From positions 124,001 to 188,000 of the forward strand of contig JADJVF010000009.1 of NCBI GenBank assembly GCA_016716705.1: a stretch of DNA of 64,000 bases, in the 5' to 3' direction. The number at the start of each line of letters is the position of its first letter. The first letter of the stretch is position 1. Both the position numbers and the translations under genes were made by a program. Under the pieces are notes generated by a model that worked only from the letters and a program-made list of their open reading frames with translations, was not told where the DNA came from and made no database searches. This document shows, piece by piece, positions 24,934-32,655 of this stretch. Origin of the DNA: Holophagales bacterium. Its GTDB lineage: Bacteria; Acidobacteriota; Thermoanaerobaculia; UBA5066.

Positions 24934-26897
24934 GCCTCCCCCTCGTCCTCGGCGGGGCGTTCCTCTGCGTGGCCGGGGGCGTGCCCGGACTGTTCCTCCC
25001 GCCCGGCGCCGCCGCGCGGCGGATCGCGACGGCAGGCTCCGTGGGCGGGTCCCTCCTCGGCCTCGCGGGGGCGGTGAGCGTCGCGGTGACGGGGCGCGTC
25101 GAGGCCCTGACTCGGGCCTGGCCTCTTCCGGGGGCGGCGCTCCACGTCGAGCTCGACGCCCTCTCGGCGATCTTCCTGGTCCCGCTCTTCCTCGTCTCGG
25201 CCCTCGCGGCGATCAGCGGCGCCCGCTCCTTCGGCGATGACGAGCACCCCTCCGACGCGCGACGGACCCGTTTCTTCTTCGGTCTCATGACGGGCGCGAT
25301 CGCTGTCGTCCTCGTCGCGCGCAACGGGCTCCTCTTCCTCGCGGCATGGGAGGTGATGGCCCTCTCGGCCTTCTTCCTCATCACGGCCGACCGGCAGTCC
25401 CGCGAGTCGCGCGACGCGGGGCGGCTCTACCTCTTCTCGACCCACGTCGCGACACTCGGCCTCTTCGGGTTCTTCTCGCAGCTCAGGTCCCTCACGGGCT
25501 CGACCGAGCTCGTGCCGCTCCCGCCCGGAGTCGCCGGGACCGACGCCGGCACCGCCCTCTTCGCCCTCGCGCTCTTCGGGTTCGGCTTCAAGGCCGGCAT
25601 CCTTCCGCTCCACTTCTGGCTGCCGCCGGCGCACGCCGCGGCTCCGGCGCACGTCTCGGCGCTGATGTCGGGCGTCCTCATCAAGACGGGGATCTACGGC
25701 ATCCTCCGTTTCACCTCGCTCGTCCCCGACCCGCCGGCCGCCTGGGGCGACGTGCTCCTCGTCCTCGGCGTGGCCTCGGCCGTCCTGGGCGTGGCCTTCG
25801 CGCTCGGGCAGCACGACCTCAAGCGCCTCCTGGCGTGGCACAGCGTCGAGAACATCGGGATCATCGTCCTCGGCCTCGGGGCCGGCCTCGCGGGGCGCGC
25901 GGCGGGCCGGCCGGATTGGGCGCTGCTGGGATTCGCGGGCGCGCTCTTCCACGTCGTCAACCACGGTCTCTTCAAGTCCCTCCTCTTTCTCGGAGCGGGC
26001 GAGGTCGTCCACGTCGCCGGGACGCGCGACATGGACCGGATGGGGGGCTTCGGCCGCGTTCTCCCGAAGACGGCGTTCTTCTTCCTCGCCGGGGCCGTGG
26101 CGATCTCGGGCCTCCCGCCGCTGAACGGCTTCGCGAGCGAGTGGCTCGTCTACCTCGGCCTCTTCGACAGGGCCCGCGCCTCGGGCTCCGACGCGCTTCG
26201 GGCCGCCTTCGCCGCGCCGGCGCTCGCCCTCACCGGGGCGCTCGCCCTCGCCTGTTTCGTGAAGGCGCACGGGTCCGTCTTCCTCGGGAGCCCGCGGGGC
26301 GATCCGCCGCACGCGCACGGCGAGCCCGCCGCGCACGTGGCGCCGATGGCGATTCTCGCCGGGGCCTGCGCGCTCCTGGGTCTCTGGCCCGCGGGGATCG
26401 CGCCGGCCCTCGCGCGCGCCGCCGCCATCGCCGCGCCCGGCCCGGTCCCGACCGTGACGCTCGCCGAGCTCGCCTCCCTCGTCACGGTCGGCCTCTCGGC
26501 GCTCGCGCTCGTCCTCCTGCTCGGCGTCGTGGCCCTGTTCCTGAGGCGGAAGCTCGCCGTGGCCGCTCCGACGGCAGGGCCGACATGGGACTGCGGGTAT
26601 GCCCGGCCGACCGCCCGGATGCAGTACACGGCCTCTTCGTTCGCGCGCGGGCCCGTCGGCTACTTCGGCTGGGCGCTCCGTCCGCGCGCCAAGGGCGCTC
26701 CCGTCACGAAGCTGTTCCCCGTCTCGGCCAGCTTCGAGAGCCACGTCCCCGACACCGTCCTCGACCGGGCCATCGTTCCGGCCTTCCGTGCCGGCGCCTG
26801 GGCCGCCCGAAAGGGGCGGATCCTCCAGCAGGGAAGGATCCAGCTCTACCTCCTCTACGTCGTCGCGACGCTCGTCGCGCTGCTGTTCAGGGTCTGA
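24930..26897 (+). CDS. HyfB/NuoL-like proton-conducting membrane subunit, copy 2 (Ehr complex)
   Basis: 655 residues, a paralogue of the preceding subunit with the same order of motifs: AAWEVMALSAFF, GFGFKAGILPLHFWLPPAHA, APAHVSALMSGVLIKTGIYG, QHDLKRLLAWHSVENIGIIV, LPPLNGFASEWLVYLGL, and the shared C-terminal PTWDCGYARPTARMQYT. The duplication probably gives the complex two antiporter modules in addition to the HyfF-like one. The Lys of the GFGFKAG helix is kept, so it should be ion-conducting. The GTG at 24930 overlaps the previous TGA (GTGA), consistent with strict translational coupling. Confidence 0.88.
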   Translation: MSLPLVLGGAFLCVAGGVPGLFLPPGAAARRIATAGSVGGSLLGLAGAVSVAVTGRVEALTRAWPLPGAALHVELDALSAIFLVPLFLVSALAAISGARSFGDDEHPSDARRTRFFFGLMTGAIAVVLVARNGLLFLAAWEVMALSAFFLITADRQSRESRDAGRLYLFSTHVATLGLFGFFSQLRSLTGSTELVPLPPGVAGTDAGTALFALALFGFGFKAGILPLHFWLPPAHAAAPAHVSALMSGVLIKTGIYGILRFTSLVPDPPAAWGDVLLVLGVASAVLGVAFALGQHDLKRLLAWHSVENIGIIVLGLGAGLAGRAAGRPDWALLGFAGALFHVVNHGLFKSLLFLGAGEVVHVAGTRDMDRMGGFGRVLPKTAFFFLAGAVAISGLPPLNGFASEWLVYLGLFDRARASGSDALRAAFAAPALALTGALALACFVKAHGSVFLGSPRGDPPHAHGEPAAHVAPMAILAGACALLGLWPAGIAPALARAAAIAAPGPVPTVTLAELASLVTVGLSALALVLLLGVVALFLRRKLAVAAPTAGPTWDCGYARPTARMQYTASSFARGPVGYFGWALRPRAKGAPVTKLFPVSASFESHVPDTVLDRAIVPAFRAGAWAARKGRILQQGRIQLYLLYVVATLVALLFRV

Positions 26898-26911
26898 CCC
26901 GGGGGGATCCT

Positions 26912-27814
26912 ATGATCAACACGCTCGTCCACGTCCTCCTCGTCCTCGCGCTCCCGCCCCTCCTGCCGGGGGTGATCGCGAGGACGAAGGCGGCCTTCGC
27001 CGGCCGGAACGGCCCGCCCCTGCTCCAGGGCTACTACGACCTCGCCAGGCTCCTCCGGAAGGGGAGCGTCCTTCCCTCCGGCTCGGGGTGGGTCTTTCTC
27101 GCAGGCCCGGTCGCGGGCGTGGCGGCGCCCCTCTTCGCCTCGCTCCTCCTCCCCTTCGGCGGACACTCGGCGCCGGTCTCCTTCGCGGGCGACATGATCC
27201 TCTTCGCCTACGTGCTCGCCCTCTCGCGCTTCTTCACGGCGACCGCGGCGCTCGACACCGGCTCCGCCTTCGAAGGAATGGGGGCCGCGCGCGAGGTCGC
27301 CTTCTCGTGCCTCGCCGAGCCGGCGCTCTTCTTCGGCTTCGTGGCGCTCGCCCGGATCTCCGGCTCGCTCTCGCTCTCGACGATGCTGGGGACGGGGCCG
27401 GGCTGGGTGACGGCCGGTGCGCCGCTCGTCCTCGTCGCCGCGAGCTGGGCCGTCGTCCTCCTCGCCGAGAACTGCCGGATCCCCTTCGACGACCCGAACA
27501 CCCACCTCGAGCTGACGATGATCCACGAGGTGATGGTCCTCGACCACGGCGGCCCGGCGTTCGGCCTCGTCCTCTACGGGGCGTCGGTGAAGCTCTTCGT
27601 CCTCTCGGCCCTCTTCCTGCGCGTCGTCTTCCCGTTCAACGTGACCGACCCCCGCCTCGACTGGATCGCGTTCGTCGCCGGGATCCTCCTCGTCGCCCTC
27701 TCGATCGGCGTCGTCGAGTCGGTCATGGCGAGGCTCCGGCTCGTCAAGGTGCCGCAGCTCCTCGTCGGGGCCTGCGTCCTGTCGGCCTTCGGCATGCTCC
27801 TGCTGGCACGGTGA
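26912..27814 (+). CDS. HyfC/NuoH-like membrane subunit (Ehr complex)
   Basis: 300 residues, about eight membrane helices. NuoH-family signatures include LLQGYYDLARLLRKGSV near the N-terminus, a helix-loop with SAFEGMGAAREVAFSCLAEP, and the acidic loop CRIPFDDPNTHLELTMIHEV next to the membrane. This subunit links the hydrophilic large/small-subunit arm to the antiporter modules and forms the quinone-like cavity in complex I. The charged residues of the loop (DDP, E, HE) are conserved, which suggests an energy-coupling complex and not a relic. The ATG is preceded by a GGGGGAT ribosome-binding site 14 nt after the previous stop. Confidence 0.88.
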   Translation: MINTLVHVLLVLALPPLLPGVIARTKAAFAGRNGPPLLQGYYDLARLLRKGSVLPSGSGWVFLAGPVAGVAAPLFASLLLPFGGHSAPVSFAGDMILFAYVLALSRFFTATAALDTGSAFEGMGAAREVAFSCLAEPALFFGFVALARISGSLSLSTMLGTGPGWVTAGAPLVLVAASWAVVLLAENCRIPFDDPNTHLELTMIHEVMVLDHGGPAFGLVLYGASVKLFVLSALFLRVVFPFNVTDPRLDWIAFVAGILLVALSIGVVESVMARLRLVKVPQLLVGACVLSAFGMLLLAR

Positions 27815-27818
27815 TGCG

Positions 27819-28460
27819 ATGACGCACCCCGTCGACATCCTCCTCGTCGTCGTCATCCTGCTGAACTTCCTCGTCCTCGGGACGCCGGCCCTCCGGATGA
27901 CCATCCGCGCCGCCGCTCTCCAGGGGGCGGTCCTGGCGGTCCTTCCGCTCCTCGTTCACCGCGGATTCGGCTGGCGGGTCGCGGCGATCGCGATCGCGAC
28001 GATGGGAATCAAGGGGATCCTGATCCCGGGCCTTCTCGAGAAGGCGATGCGCGACATCCACATCCGGCACGAGGTGGAGCCCTACGTCGGATTCGTCCCG
28101 TCGCTCTTCCTCTGCGCCGTCGGGACGGGCCTGGCGATCCTCTTCGCCGGGAACCTCCCGCTCGCGCCGGAGCATGTCGGGACCCTCCTCGTCCCCGCCT
28201 CCCTCGCGACGCTCCTCTCCGGCTTCCTCGTCCTGACGACGCGGCGAAAGGCGATCTCGCAGGTCGTCGGCTACCTGATCCTCGAGAACGGCATCTTCAT
28301 CTTCGGCCAGCTCCTCATCGAGGCGATGCCCTTCCTCGTCGAGGCGGGGGTCCTCCTCGACCTCTTCGTCGGCATCTTCATCATGGGGATCGTCATCAAC
28401 CACATCCGGCAGGAGTTCTCGTCCCTCGACACGGAGCTCCTCTCGGAGCTGAAGGACTGA
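27819..28460 (+). CDS. HyfE-like membrane subunit (NuoK-related, Ehr complex)
   Basis: 213 residues with about six membrane helices. The C-terminal half resembles NuoK/MrpC, with a membrane-embedded acidic residue in VVGYLILENGIFIFG. The N-terminal half contains KGILIPGLLEKAMRDIHIRH, typical of HyfE of hydrogenase-4 type complexes. The protein forms part of the proton path next to the NuoH-like subunit. It starts 4 nt after the preceding stop and ends 16 nt before the next gene. Confidence 0.86.
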   Translation: MTHPVDILLVVVILLNFLVLGTPALRMTIRAAALQGAVLAVLPLLVHRGFGWRVAAIAIATMGIKGILIPGLLEKAMRDIHIRHEVEPYVGFVPSLFLCAVGTGLAILFAGNLPLAPEHVGTLLVPASLATLLSGFLVLTTRRKAISQVVGYLILENGIFIFGQLLIEAMPFLVEAGVLLDLFVGIFIMGIVINHIRQEFSSLDTELLSELKD

Positions 28461-28476
28461 GCGGGAGGAGAAGAGA

Positions 28477-29910
28477 GTGGAGATCGCCCTCGTCCTCCTC
28501 CCCCTGGCGGGCGCCGTCGCGGCGGCCGCCGTCCCGTCGCAGAAGGCCCGGCCGCTCGTCGTCCCGGTCGTGTCGGTCCTCCACGTCGCGCTCTTCGCCA
28601 CGATCCTCGCCGGGGGCGTCAGCTCCGGTCGCGGTGTCTGGCTGAGGCTCGACCCGCTCGCCACCGTCATCCTCGGAACGGTGAGCGTCCTCTTCCTCCT
28701 CATCGCCTTCTACGTGCCGGGGTATCTCGAGCTGCGCCCCGACCGCGACAACCGGGTCTTCTGCGCGGTCCTTCTCTTCTTCCTGGCGATGACGTCCCTC
28801 CTCGCGCTCGCCCAGCACCTCGGGCTCCTCTGGGTCGCGATGGAGGCGACGACGCTCGCCACGGCGCCGCTCCTCTACTTCAACAGGACCGCCCGGTCGC
28901 TCGAGGCGACCTGGAAGTACCTGATGATCGGGTCGGTCGGGATCGCGATCGCGCTCCTCGGCTCGCTCTTCCTCGCCTACTCCGCCCACCTCGGCGGAGG
29001 TGAGCCGTCGCTCCTGTTCGAGGACCTCCTCGCCGGGGCGGGCTCGTTCTCGCGGCCCTGGCTGCGCGCCGCGTTCGTCCTCCTCCTCGTCGGCTACGGG
29101 ACGAAGATGGGGCTGGCGCCGCTCCACACCTGGAAGCCCGACGCCTACGGCGAGGCGCCGGGGCTCGTCGGCGCGCTCCTGGCCGGCGGGATGACGAACT
29201 GCGCGTTCCTCGCGCTCCTGCGCGTCTACCGCGTCGTGAACGCGGCGGGAGAGGGAGCCTTCGCCCGCGAGCTCCTCGTCTTCATGGGGCTCGCCTCCAT
29301 CGGGCTCGCGGCCGTCTTCGTCGTGAGGCAGCGCGACATCAAGCGGATGCTCGCCTACTCGAGCGTCGAGCACGTCGGGATCCTCGTCCTCGGGATCGGC
29401 CTCGGCGGGATCGGCGTCTTCGGCGCGCTCCTCCACGCGATCAACAACGGCCTGACGAAGGGGATCCTCTTCCTCTCCGCGGGGAACATCCAGCGCGCCT
29501 ACGGGAGCAAGAGCACCGACGAGATCTCGGGGGCCATCTCGCGCCTCCCCATCTCGGGGAGCCTCTTCCTCGTCGGCTTCTTCGCGATCACCGGCTCCCC
29601 GCCGTTCGGCCCGTTCGTCAGCGAGTTCACCATCGTGAACGCCGCGATCGGGGGAGGGCACCCGGTCGCCGGAACGCTCTTCCTCGTCCTCCTCGGCATC
29701 ATCTTCATCGGGATGGGCTCGACCGTCCTCTCCGCCGTCCAGGGGCGGCCGGGGACCGCCTCGGCGGGGACACCGTACAAGGACGACCTGGCCCGGACCG
29801 CTCCGATCCTCGTCGCGGCCGCGCTCGTCCTCCTCCTCGGCCTCTACCTTCCCGCCCCTCTCGTGAGCCTCCTCGAAAAGGCCTCGGCCGGCCTGGAGGC
29901 CCGGCCATGA
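28477..29910 (+). CDS. HyfF/NuoN-like proton-conducting membrane subunit (Ehr complex)
   Basis: 477 residues, about 14 membrane helices. It belongs to the same antiporter superfamily but is shorter than the HyfB-like pair and lacks their C-terminal extension. Motifs: LLWVAMEATTLATAPLLYFN with the membrane Glu, GYGTKMGLAPLHTWKPDAYG with the conserved Lys, EAPGLVGALLAGGMTNCAFL, RQRDIKRMLAYSSVEHVGIL and TGSPPFGPFVSEFTI. It is the third ion-conducting subunit of the assembly. The GTG at 28477 has a GGGAGGAG ribosome-binding site. Its TGA overlaps the ATG of the large-subunit gene (ATGA). Confidence 0.88.
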   Translation: MEIALVLLPLAGAVAAAAVPSQKARPLVVPVVSVLHVALFATILAGGVSSGRGVWLRLDPLATVILGTVSVLFLLIAFYVPGYLELRPDRDNRVFCAVLLFFLAMTSLLALAQHLGLLWVAMEATTLATAPLLYFNRTARSLEATWKYLMIGSVGIAIALLGSLFLAYSAHLGGGEPSLLFEDLLAGAGSFSRPWLRAAFVLLLVGYGTKMGLAPLHTWKPDAYGEAPGLVGALLAGGMTNCAFLALLRVYRVVNAAGEGAFARELLVFMGLASIGLAAVFVVRQRDIKRMLAYSSVEHVGILVLGIGLGGIGVFGALLHAINNGLTKGILFLSAGNIQRAYGSKSTDEISGAISRLPISGSLFLVGFFAITGSPPFGPFVSEFTIVNAAIGGGHPVAGTLFLVLLGIIFIGMGSTVLSAVQGRPGTASAGTPYKDDLARTAPILVAAALVLLLGLYLPAPLVSLLEKASAGLEARP

Positions 29911-31433
29911 CCGCGGCCGTCTTCAGCCGCACGCGGAACGGGTCCGCGCTCCCGCTCGCGAAAGTGCCGGTCGTCCCGTTCGACTCGTTCCGCGGCGCGC
30001 TCCTGGGCGAGCTCGCCGAAGGGCGGCGGCTCGTCGCGTTCTTCGCCGCGCCGGAACCGGGAGCCGCCGCCGCGCTCTGGGCGGTCCTCGCCGACGACGG
30101 ACCCGGGACGCTCGGCGTGGCTCGCACCGTCCTCGAGGACGACGGCTTCCCGTCGCTGACTCCGGCCGCGCCGCAGGCGCACCTCTTCGAGCGGGAGATG
30201 GCCGAGCAGCTCGGCCTGAGGCCCCAGGGGCACCCGTGGCTCAAGCCGGTCCGCTACCGGCCCTCGTGGCGTCCGGGCCACGACGCGTGGGGGCGGAGCG
30301 AGGGCGAGCCGATCCTGCCCGCCGTCGGCGACTTCTTCCGCGTCGAGGGGCACGAGGTTCACGAGGTCGCCGTCGGCCCCGTCCACGCGGGCGTCATCGA
30401 GCCGGGGCACTTCCGGTTCCAGTGCCACGGCGAGCGCGTCTTCCACCTCGAGATCGCCCTCGGCTTCCAGCACCGCGGCGTCGAGGAGTCGCTCCTCGGC
30501 GGTCCCCACCGGCAGACCACCGCCCGGATCGAGACGCTCGCCGGCGACACGACGATCGGCCACGCGACGGCCTGGGCGCAGGCCGTCGAGGCGCTCTCGG
30601 CGCGCTCCGCCCCGCCGCGCGCGCAGGCGATGAGAGGCATCGCGCTCGAGCTCGAGCGCCTCGCGAACCACGCGGGCGACCTCGGCGCCCTCGCCGGCGA
30701 CGTCGGGTTCCTGCCGACGGCGTCCTTCTGCGGGCGGCTCCGGGGCGACTTCCTGAACATGACCGCCCTCCTCTGCGGCAACCGCTTCGGCCGCGGCCTC
30801 GTCCGGCCCGGCGGGACGCTCGTCGACCTCGACGAGGCGCTCGCCGCCGAGCTCGGCCGCCGGCTCGAAGAGACGATGAAGGACCTGCGCGGGGCGGCCG
30901 AGCTCCTCTTCGGAGCCGCGACGGTCCTGGCCCGGTTCGAGGCGACGGGCCGGGTCGACCCGGCGACGGCCGAGTCGCTCGGCCTCGTCGGCCCCGCGGC
31001 GCGGGCGTGCGGCATCGACCAGGACGTCCGGCGCGACCATCCGACCGGGATCTACCGGTTCACGCACGTCCCCGTGATGACGGCCCACGACGGCGACGTC
31101 AACGCGCGCGCCTTCGTTCGATGGCTCGAGGCGCAGCGCTCCTACGACTTCGTGAAGGCACAGCTCGCCTCCCTCCCGAAGGGTTCGATCCGCGCAGGCG
31201 AGAAGCCGATCCGCCCGGAGCACGTCGCCGTCTCTCTCGTCGAGGGGTGGCGAGGCGAGGTCTGCCACGTCGCCGTCACGGATGCCGAAGGGCGCTTCGC
31301 GCGCTACAAGGTCGTCGACCCCTCGTTCCACAACTGGATGGGCCTGGCGATGGCGCTCCGCAACGAGGAGATCTCCGACTTCCCGCTCTGCAACAAGAGC
31401 TTCAACCTCTCCTACTGCGGGCACGACCTGTGA
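29907..31433 (+). CDS. NiFe-hydrogenase-like large subunit without Ni-Fe ligands (NuoCD/HycE-like, Ehr complex)
   Basis: 508 residues. A NuoC-like N-terminal third is fused to a NuoD/HycE-like core (VEPGHFRFQCHGERVFHLEI preceded by GPVHAGVI, then LGFQHRGVEESL, GIALELERLANHAGDLGALA, LPTASFCGRLRGDFLN). In true hydrogenases the first metal motif reads CGxCxxxH; here it is AGDTTIGH, both Cys gone. The second motif DPCxxC is replaced by DPSFHNW. The C-terminus instead ends in FPLCNKSFNLSYCGHDL. It cannot hold a Ni-Fe centre, so the protein belongs to the energy-converting hydrogenase-related (Ehr) group. It is the likely quinone- or unknown-substrate-facing subunit. Start ATG overlaps the previous stop. 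Confidence 0.9.
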   Translation: MTAAVFSRTRNGSALPLAKVPVVPFDSFRGALLGELAEGRRLVAFFAAPEPGAAAALWAVLADDGPGTLGVARTVLEDDGFPSLTPAAPQAHLFEREMAEQLGLRPQGHPWLKPVRYRPSWRPGHDAWGRSEGEPILPAVGDFFRVEGHEVHEVAVGPVHAGVIEPGHFRFQCHGERVFHLEIALGFQHRGVEESLLGGPHRQTTARIETLAGDTTIGHATAWAQAVEALSARSAPPRAQAMRGIALELERLANHAGDLGALAGDVGFLPTASFCGRLRGDFLNMTALLCGNRFGRGLVRPGGTLVDLDEALAAELGRRLEETMKDLRGAAELLFGAATVLARFEATGRVDPATAESLGLVGPAARACGIDQDVRRDHPTGIYRFTHVPVMTAHDGDVNARAFVRWLEAQRSYDFVKAQLASLPKGSIRAGEKPIRPEHVAVSLVEGWRGEVCHVAVTDAEGRFARYKVVDPSFHNWMGLAMALRNEEISDFPLCNKSFNLSYCGHDL

Positions 31434-31443
31434 GGAAGCGGAG

Positions 31444-32229
31444 ATGATCAGGACCCTCCTCGCGCGGATCTCCCAGGGGCACCGGACCATGCTCTGGCCG
31501 GACGGCCCCGCTCCGGCGCTCGCGGAGCGTTACCGCGGCCTTCCGACGATCGACGCCGGGCGCTGCCCCGAGGCGTGCCGCGCCTGCGCGGACGTCTGCC
31601 CGACCGAGGCGATCTCCTTCTCCGCCGGCAAGCCCGCGATCGACCTCGGCCGCTGCCTCTTCTGTCCCGAGTGCGAGGCCGCCTGCCCCGAGAAGGCGAT
31701 CTCCTTCACGCGGGACTACCGCCTCGCGGTCCGCTCGCGGGACGACCTTCGCCTCGATGGGGCGGCCCTGCCGCTCGCGAAGGCGCTCGATGCGAAGCTC
31801 CTCTCCCTCTTCGGCCGGTCGCTGAAGCTCCGGCAGGTGAGCGCGGGCGGCTGCAACGCCTGCGAGGCCGACGTGAACGTCCTCGGGACGATCGGCTGGG
31901 ACCTCGGGCGCTTCGGCATCCAGGTCGTCGCCTCGCCCCGGCACGCGGACGGGCTCCTGATCACCGGCCCCGTCACGAAGAACATGGAGCTCGCGCTGAA
32001 GAAGACGTGGGACGCCGTCCCCCCGCCGAAGATCGTGATCGCCGTCGGCGCCTGCGCGATCTCGGGCGGGCCGTACTACGACCGCCCCGAGCAGCTCGGC
32101 GGCGCGGCCTCCGTCGTCCCCGTCGACCTCTTCGTCCCCGGCTGCCCGCCCCACCCTCTCACCATCCTCGACGGCCTCCTCCGCCTCCTCGGGAAGCTCG
32201 AGGACGAAGGACGGGTCGCGCCACGCTGA
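31444..32229 (+). CDS. Two-[4Fe-4S] ferredoxin fused to NuoB/HyfI-like small subunit (Ehr complex)
   Basis: 261 residues. Residues about 35-95 form a bacterial-type ferredoxin with two Cys motifs (CPEACRACADVCP and CLFCPECEAACP), equivalent to HyfH/NuoI. Residues about 115-255 are the NuoB/HyfI small subunit with the four ligands of the proximal cluster: GGCNACEADVN, VGACAISGG and VPGCPPHP. In hydrogenase-4 these are separate proteins, so this is a fusion. All three iron-sulphur clusters look intact, which means electrons can still pass through even though the large subunit lacks Ni-Fe. The ATG lies 10 nt after the large-subunit stop. Confidence 0.9.
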   Translation: MIRTLLARISQGHRTMLWPDGPAPALAERYRGLPTIDAGRCPEACRACADVCPTEAISFSAGKPAIDLGRCLFCPECEAACPEKAISFTRDYRLAVRSRDDLRLDGAALPLAKALDAKLLSLFGRSLKLRQVSAGGCNACEADVNVLGTIGWDLGRFGIQVVASPRHADGLLITGPVTKNMELALKKTWDAVPPPKIVIAVGACAISGGPYYDRPEQLGGAASVVPVDLFVPGCPPHPLTILDGLLRLLGKLEDEGRVAPR

Positions 32230-32245
32230 TGCGAGGGACGTCCTG

Positions 32246-32614
32246 ATGCACGAGCTCTCCCTCGTCACCGAGATCTACCGCACGGCCCGCAAGGCGGTCG
32301 ACGACACCGGCACCGGCCCGCACCGGATCGAGGTCGTCCGCCTCGCCGTGGGCGAGCTCGCCGCCGTGGAGCCCGACCTCCTCGTCTTCGCCTGGGAAGC
32401 GGTGACGGCGGGGACGCCCGACGCCGGCTCGCGCCTCGACGTCGACTTCCGCCCCGCGAAGCAGACCTGCGCCGGCTGCGGCGTCATCCCCGAGCGCGCG
32501 GCGGGAAGCTGGCTGCGCCTCTGTCCGCGCTGCCAGGGACCGCTCGGGATCGAGGGAGGCGACGAGCTCGACGTCCTGAACGTGACCTTCGAGGAGCCGG
32601 ACGCTCCGGCCTGA
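32246..32614 (+). CDS. hypA: Hydrogenase/urease nickel incorporation protein HypA
   Basis: 122 residues, slightly longer than E. coli HypA (116). The N-terminus MHELSLVTEIYRTA contains the Ni-binding His2. The zinc loop has two CxxC pairs (CAGCGVIPERAAG, LCPRCQGP). HypA delivers Ni to hydrogenase large subunits together with HypB. It is the last gene of the Ehr run, 16 nt after the small subunit, which is odd because that complex has no nickel site. It may serve a hydrogenase or urease encoded elsewhere. hypF lies close by on the other strand; hypB, C, D and E are not in the window. Confidence 0.93.
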   Translation: MHELSLVTEIYRTARKAVDDTGTGPHRIEVVRLAVGELAAVEPDLLVFAWEAVTAGTPDAGSRLDVDFRPAKQTCAGCGVIPERAAGSWLRLCPRCQGPLGIEGGDELDVLNVTFEEPDAPA

Positions 32615-32655
32615 TCCCTGTCCCCGCTCGCGAAACCGGGAGAAGATGCCCCCTC

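Noticed and set aside
22456..26744. Large minus-strand frames opposite the HyfB-like genes
   Set aside because: They are Arg/Glu-rich antisense frames; the plus strand has clear antiporter motifs and membrane helices.
31431..31433. TGA at the end of the Ehr large subunit as a possible selenocysteine codon
   Set aside because: There is no CxxU context: the DPCxxC site is already replaced by DPSFHNW, and a ribosome-binding site and the next ATG follow within 10 nt, so the TGA is a real stop.
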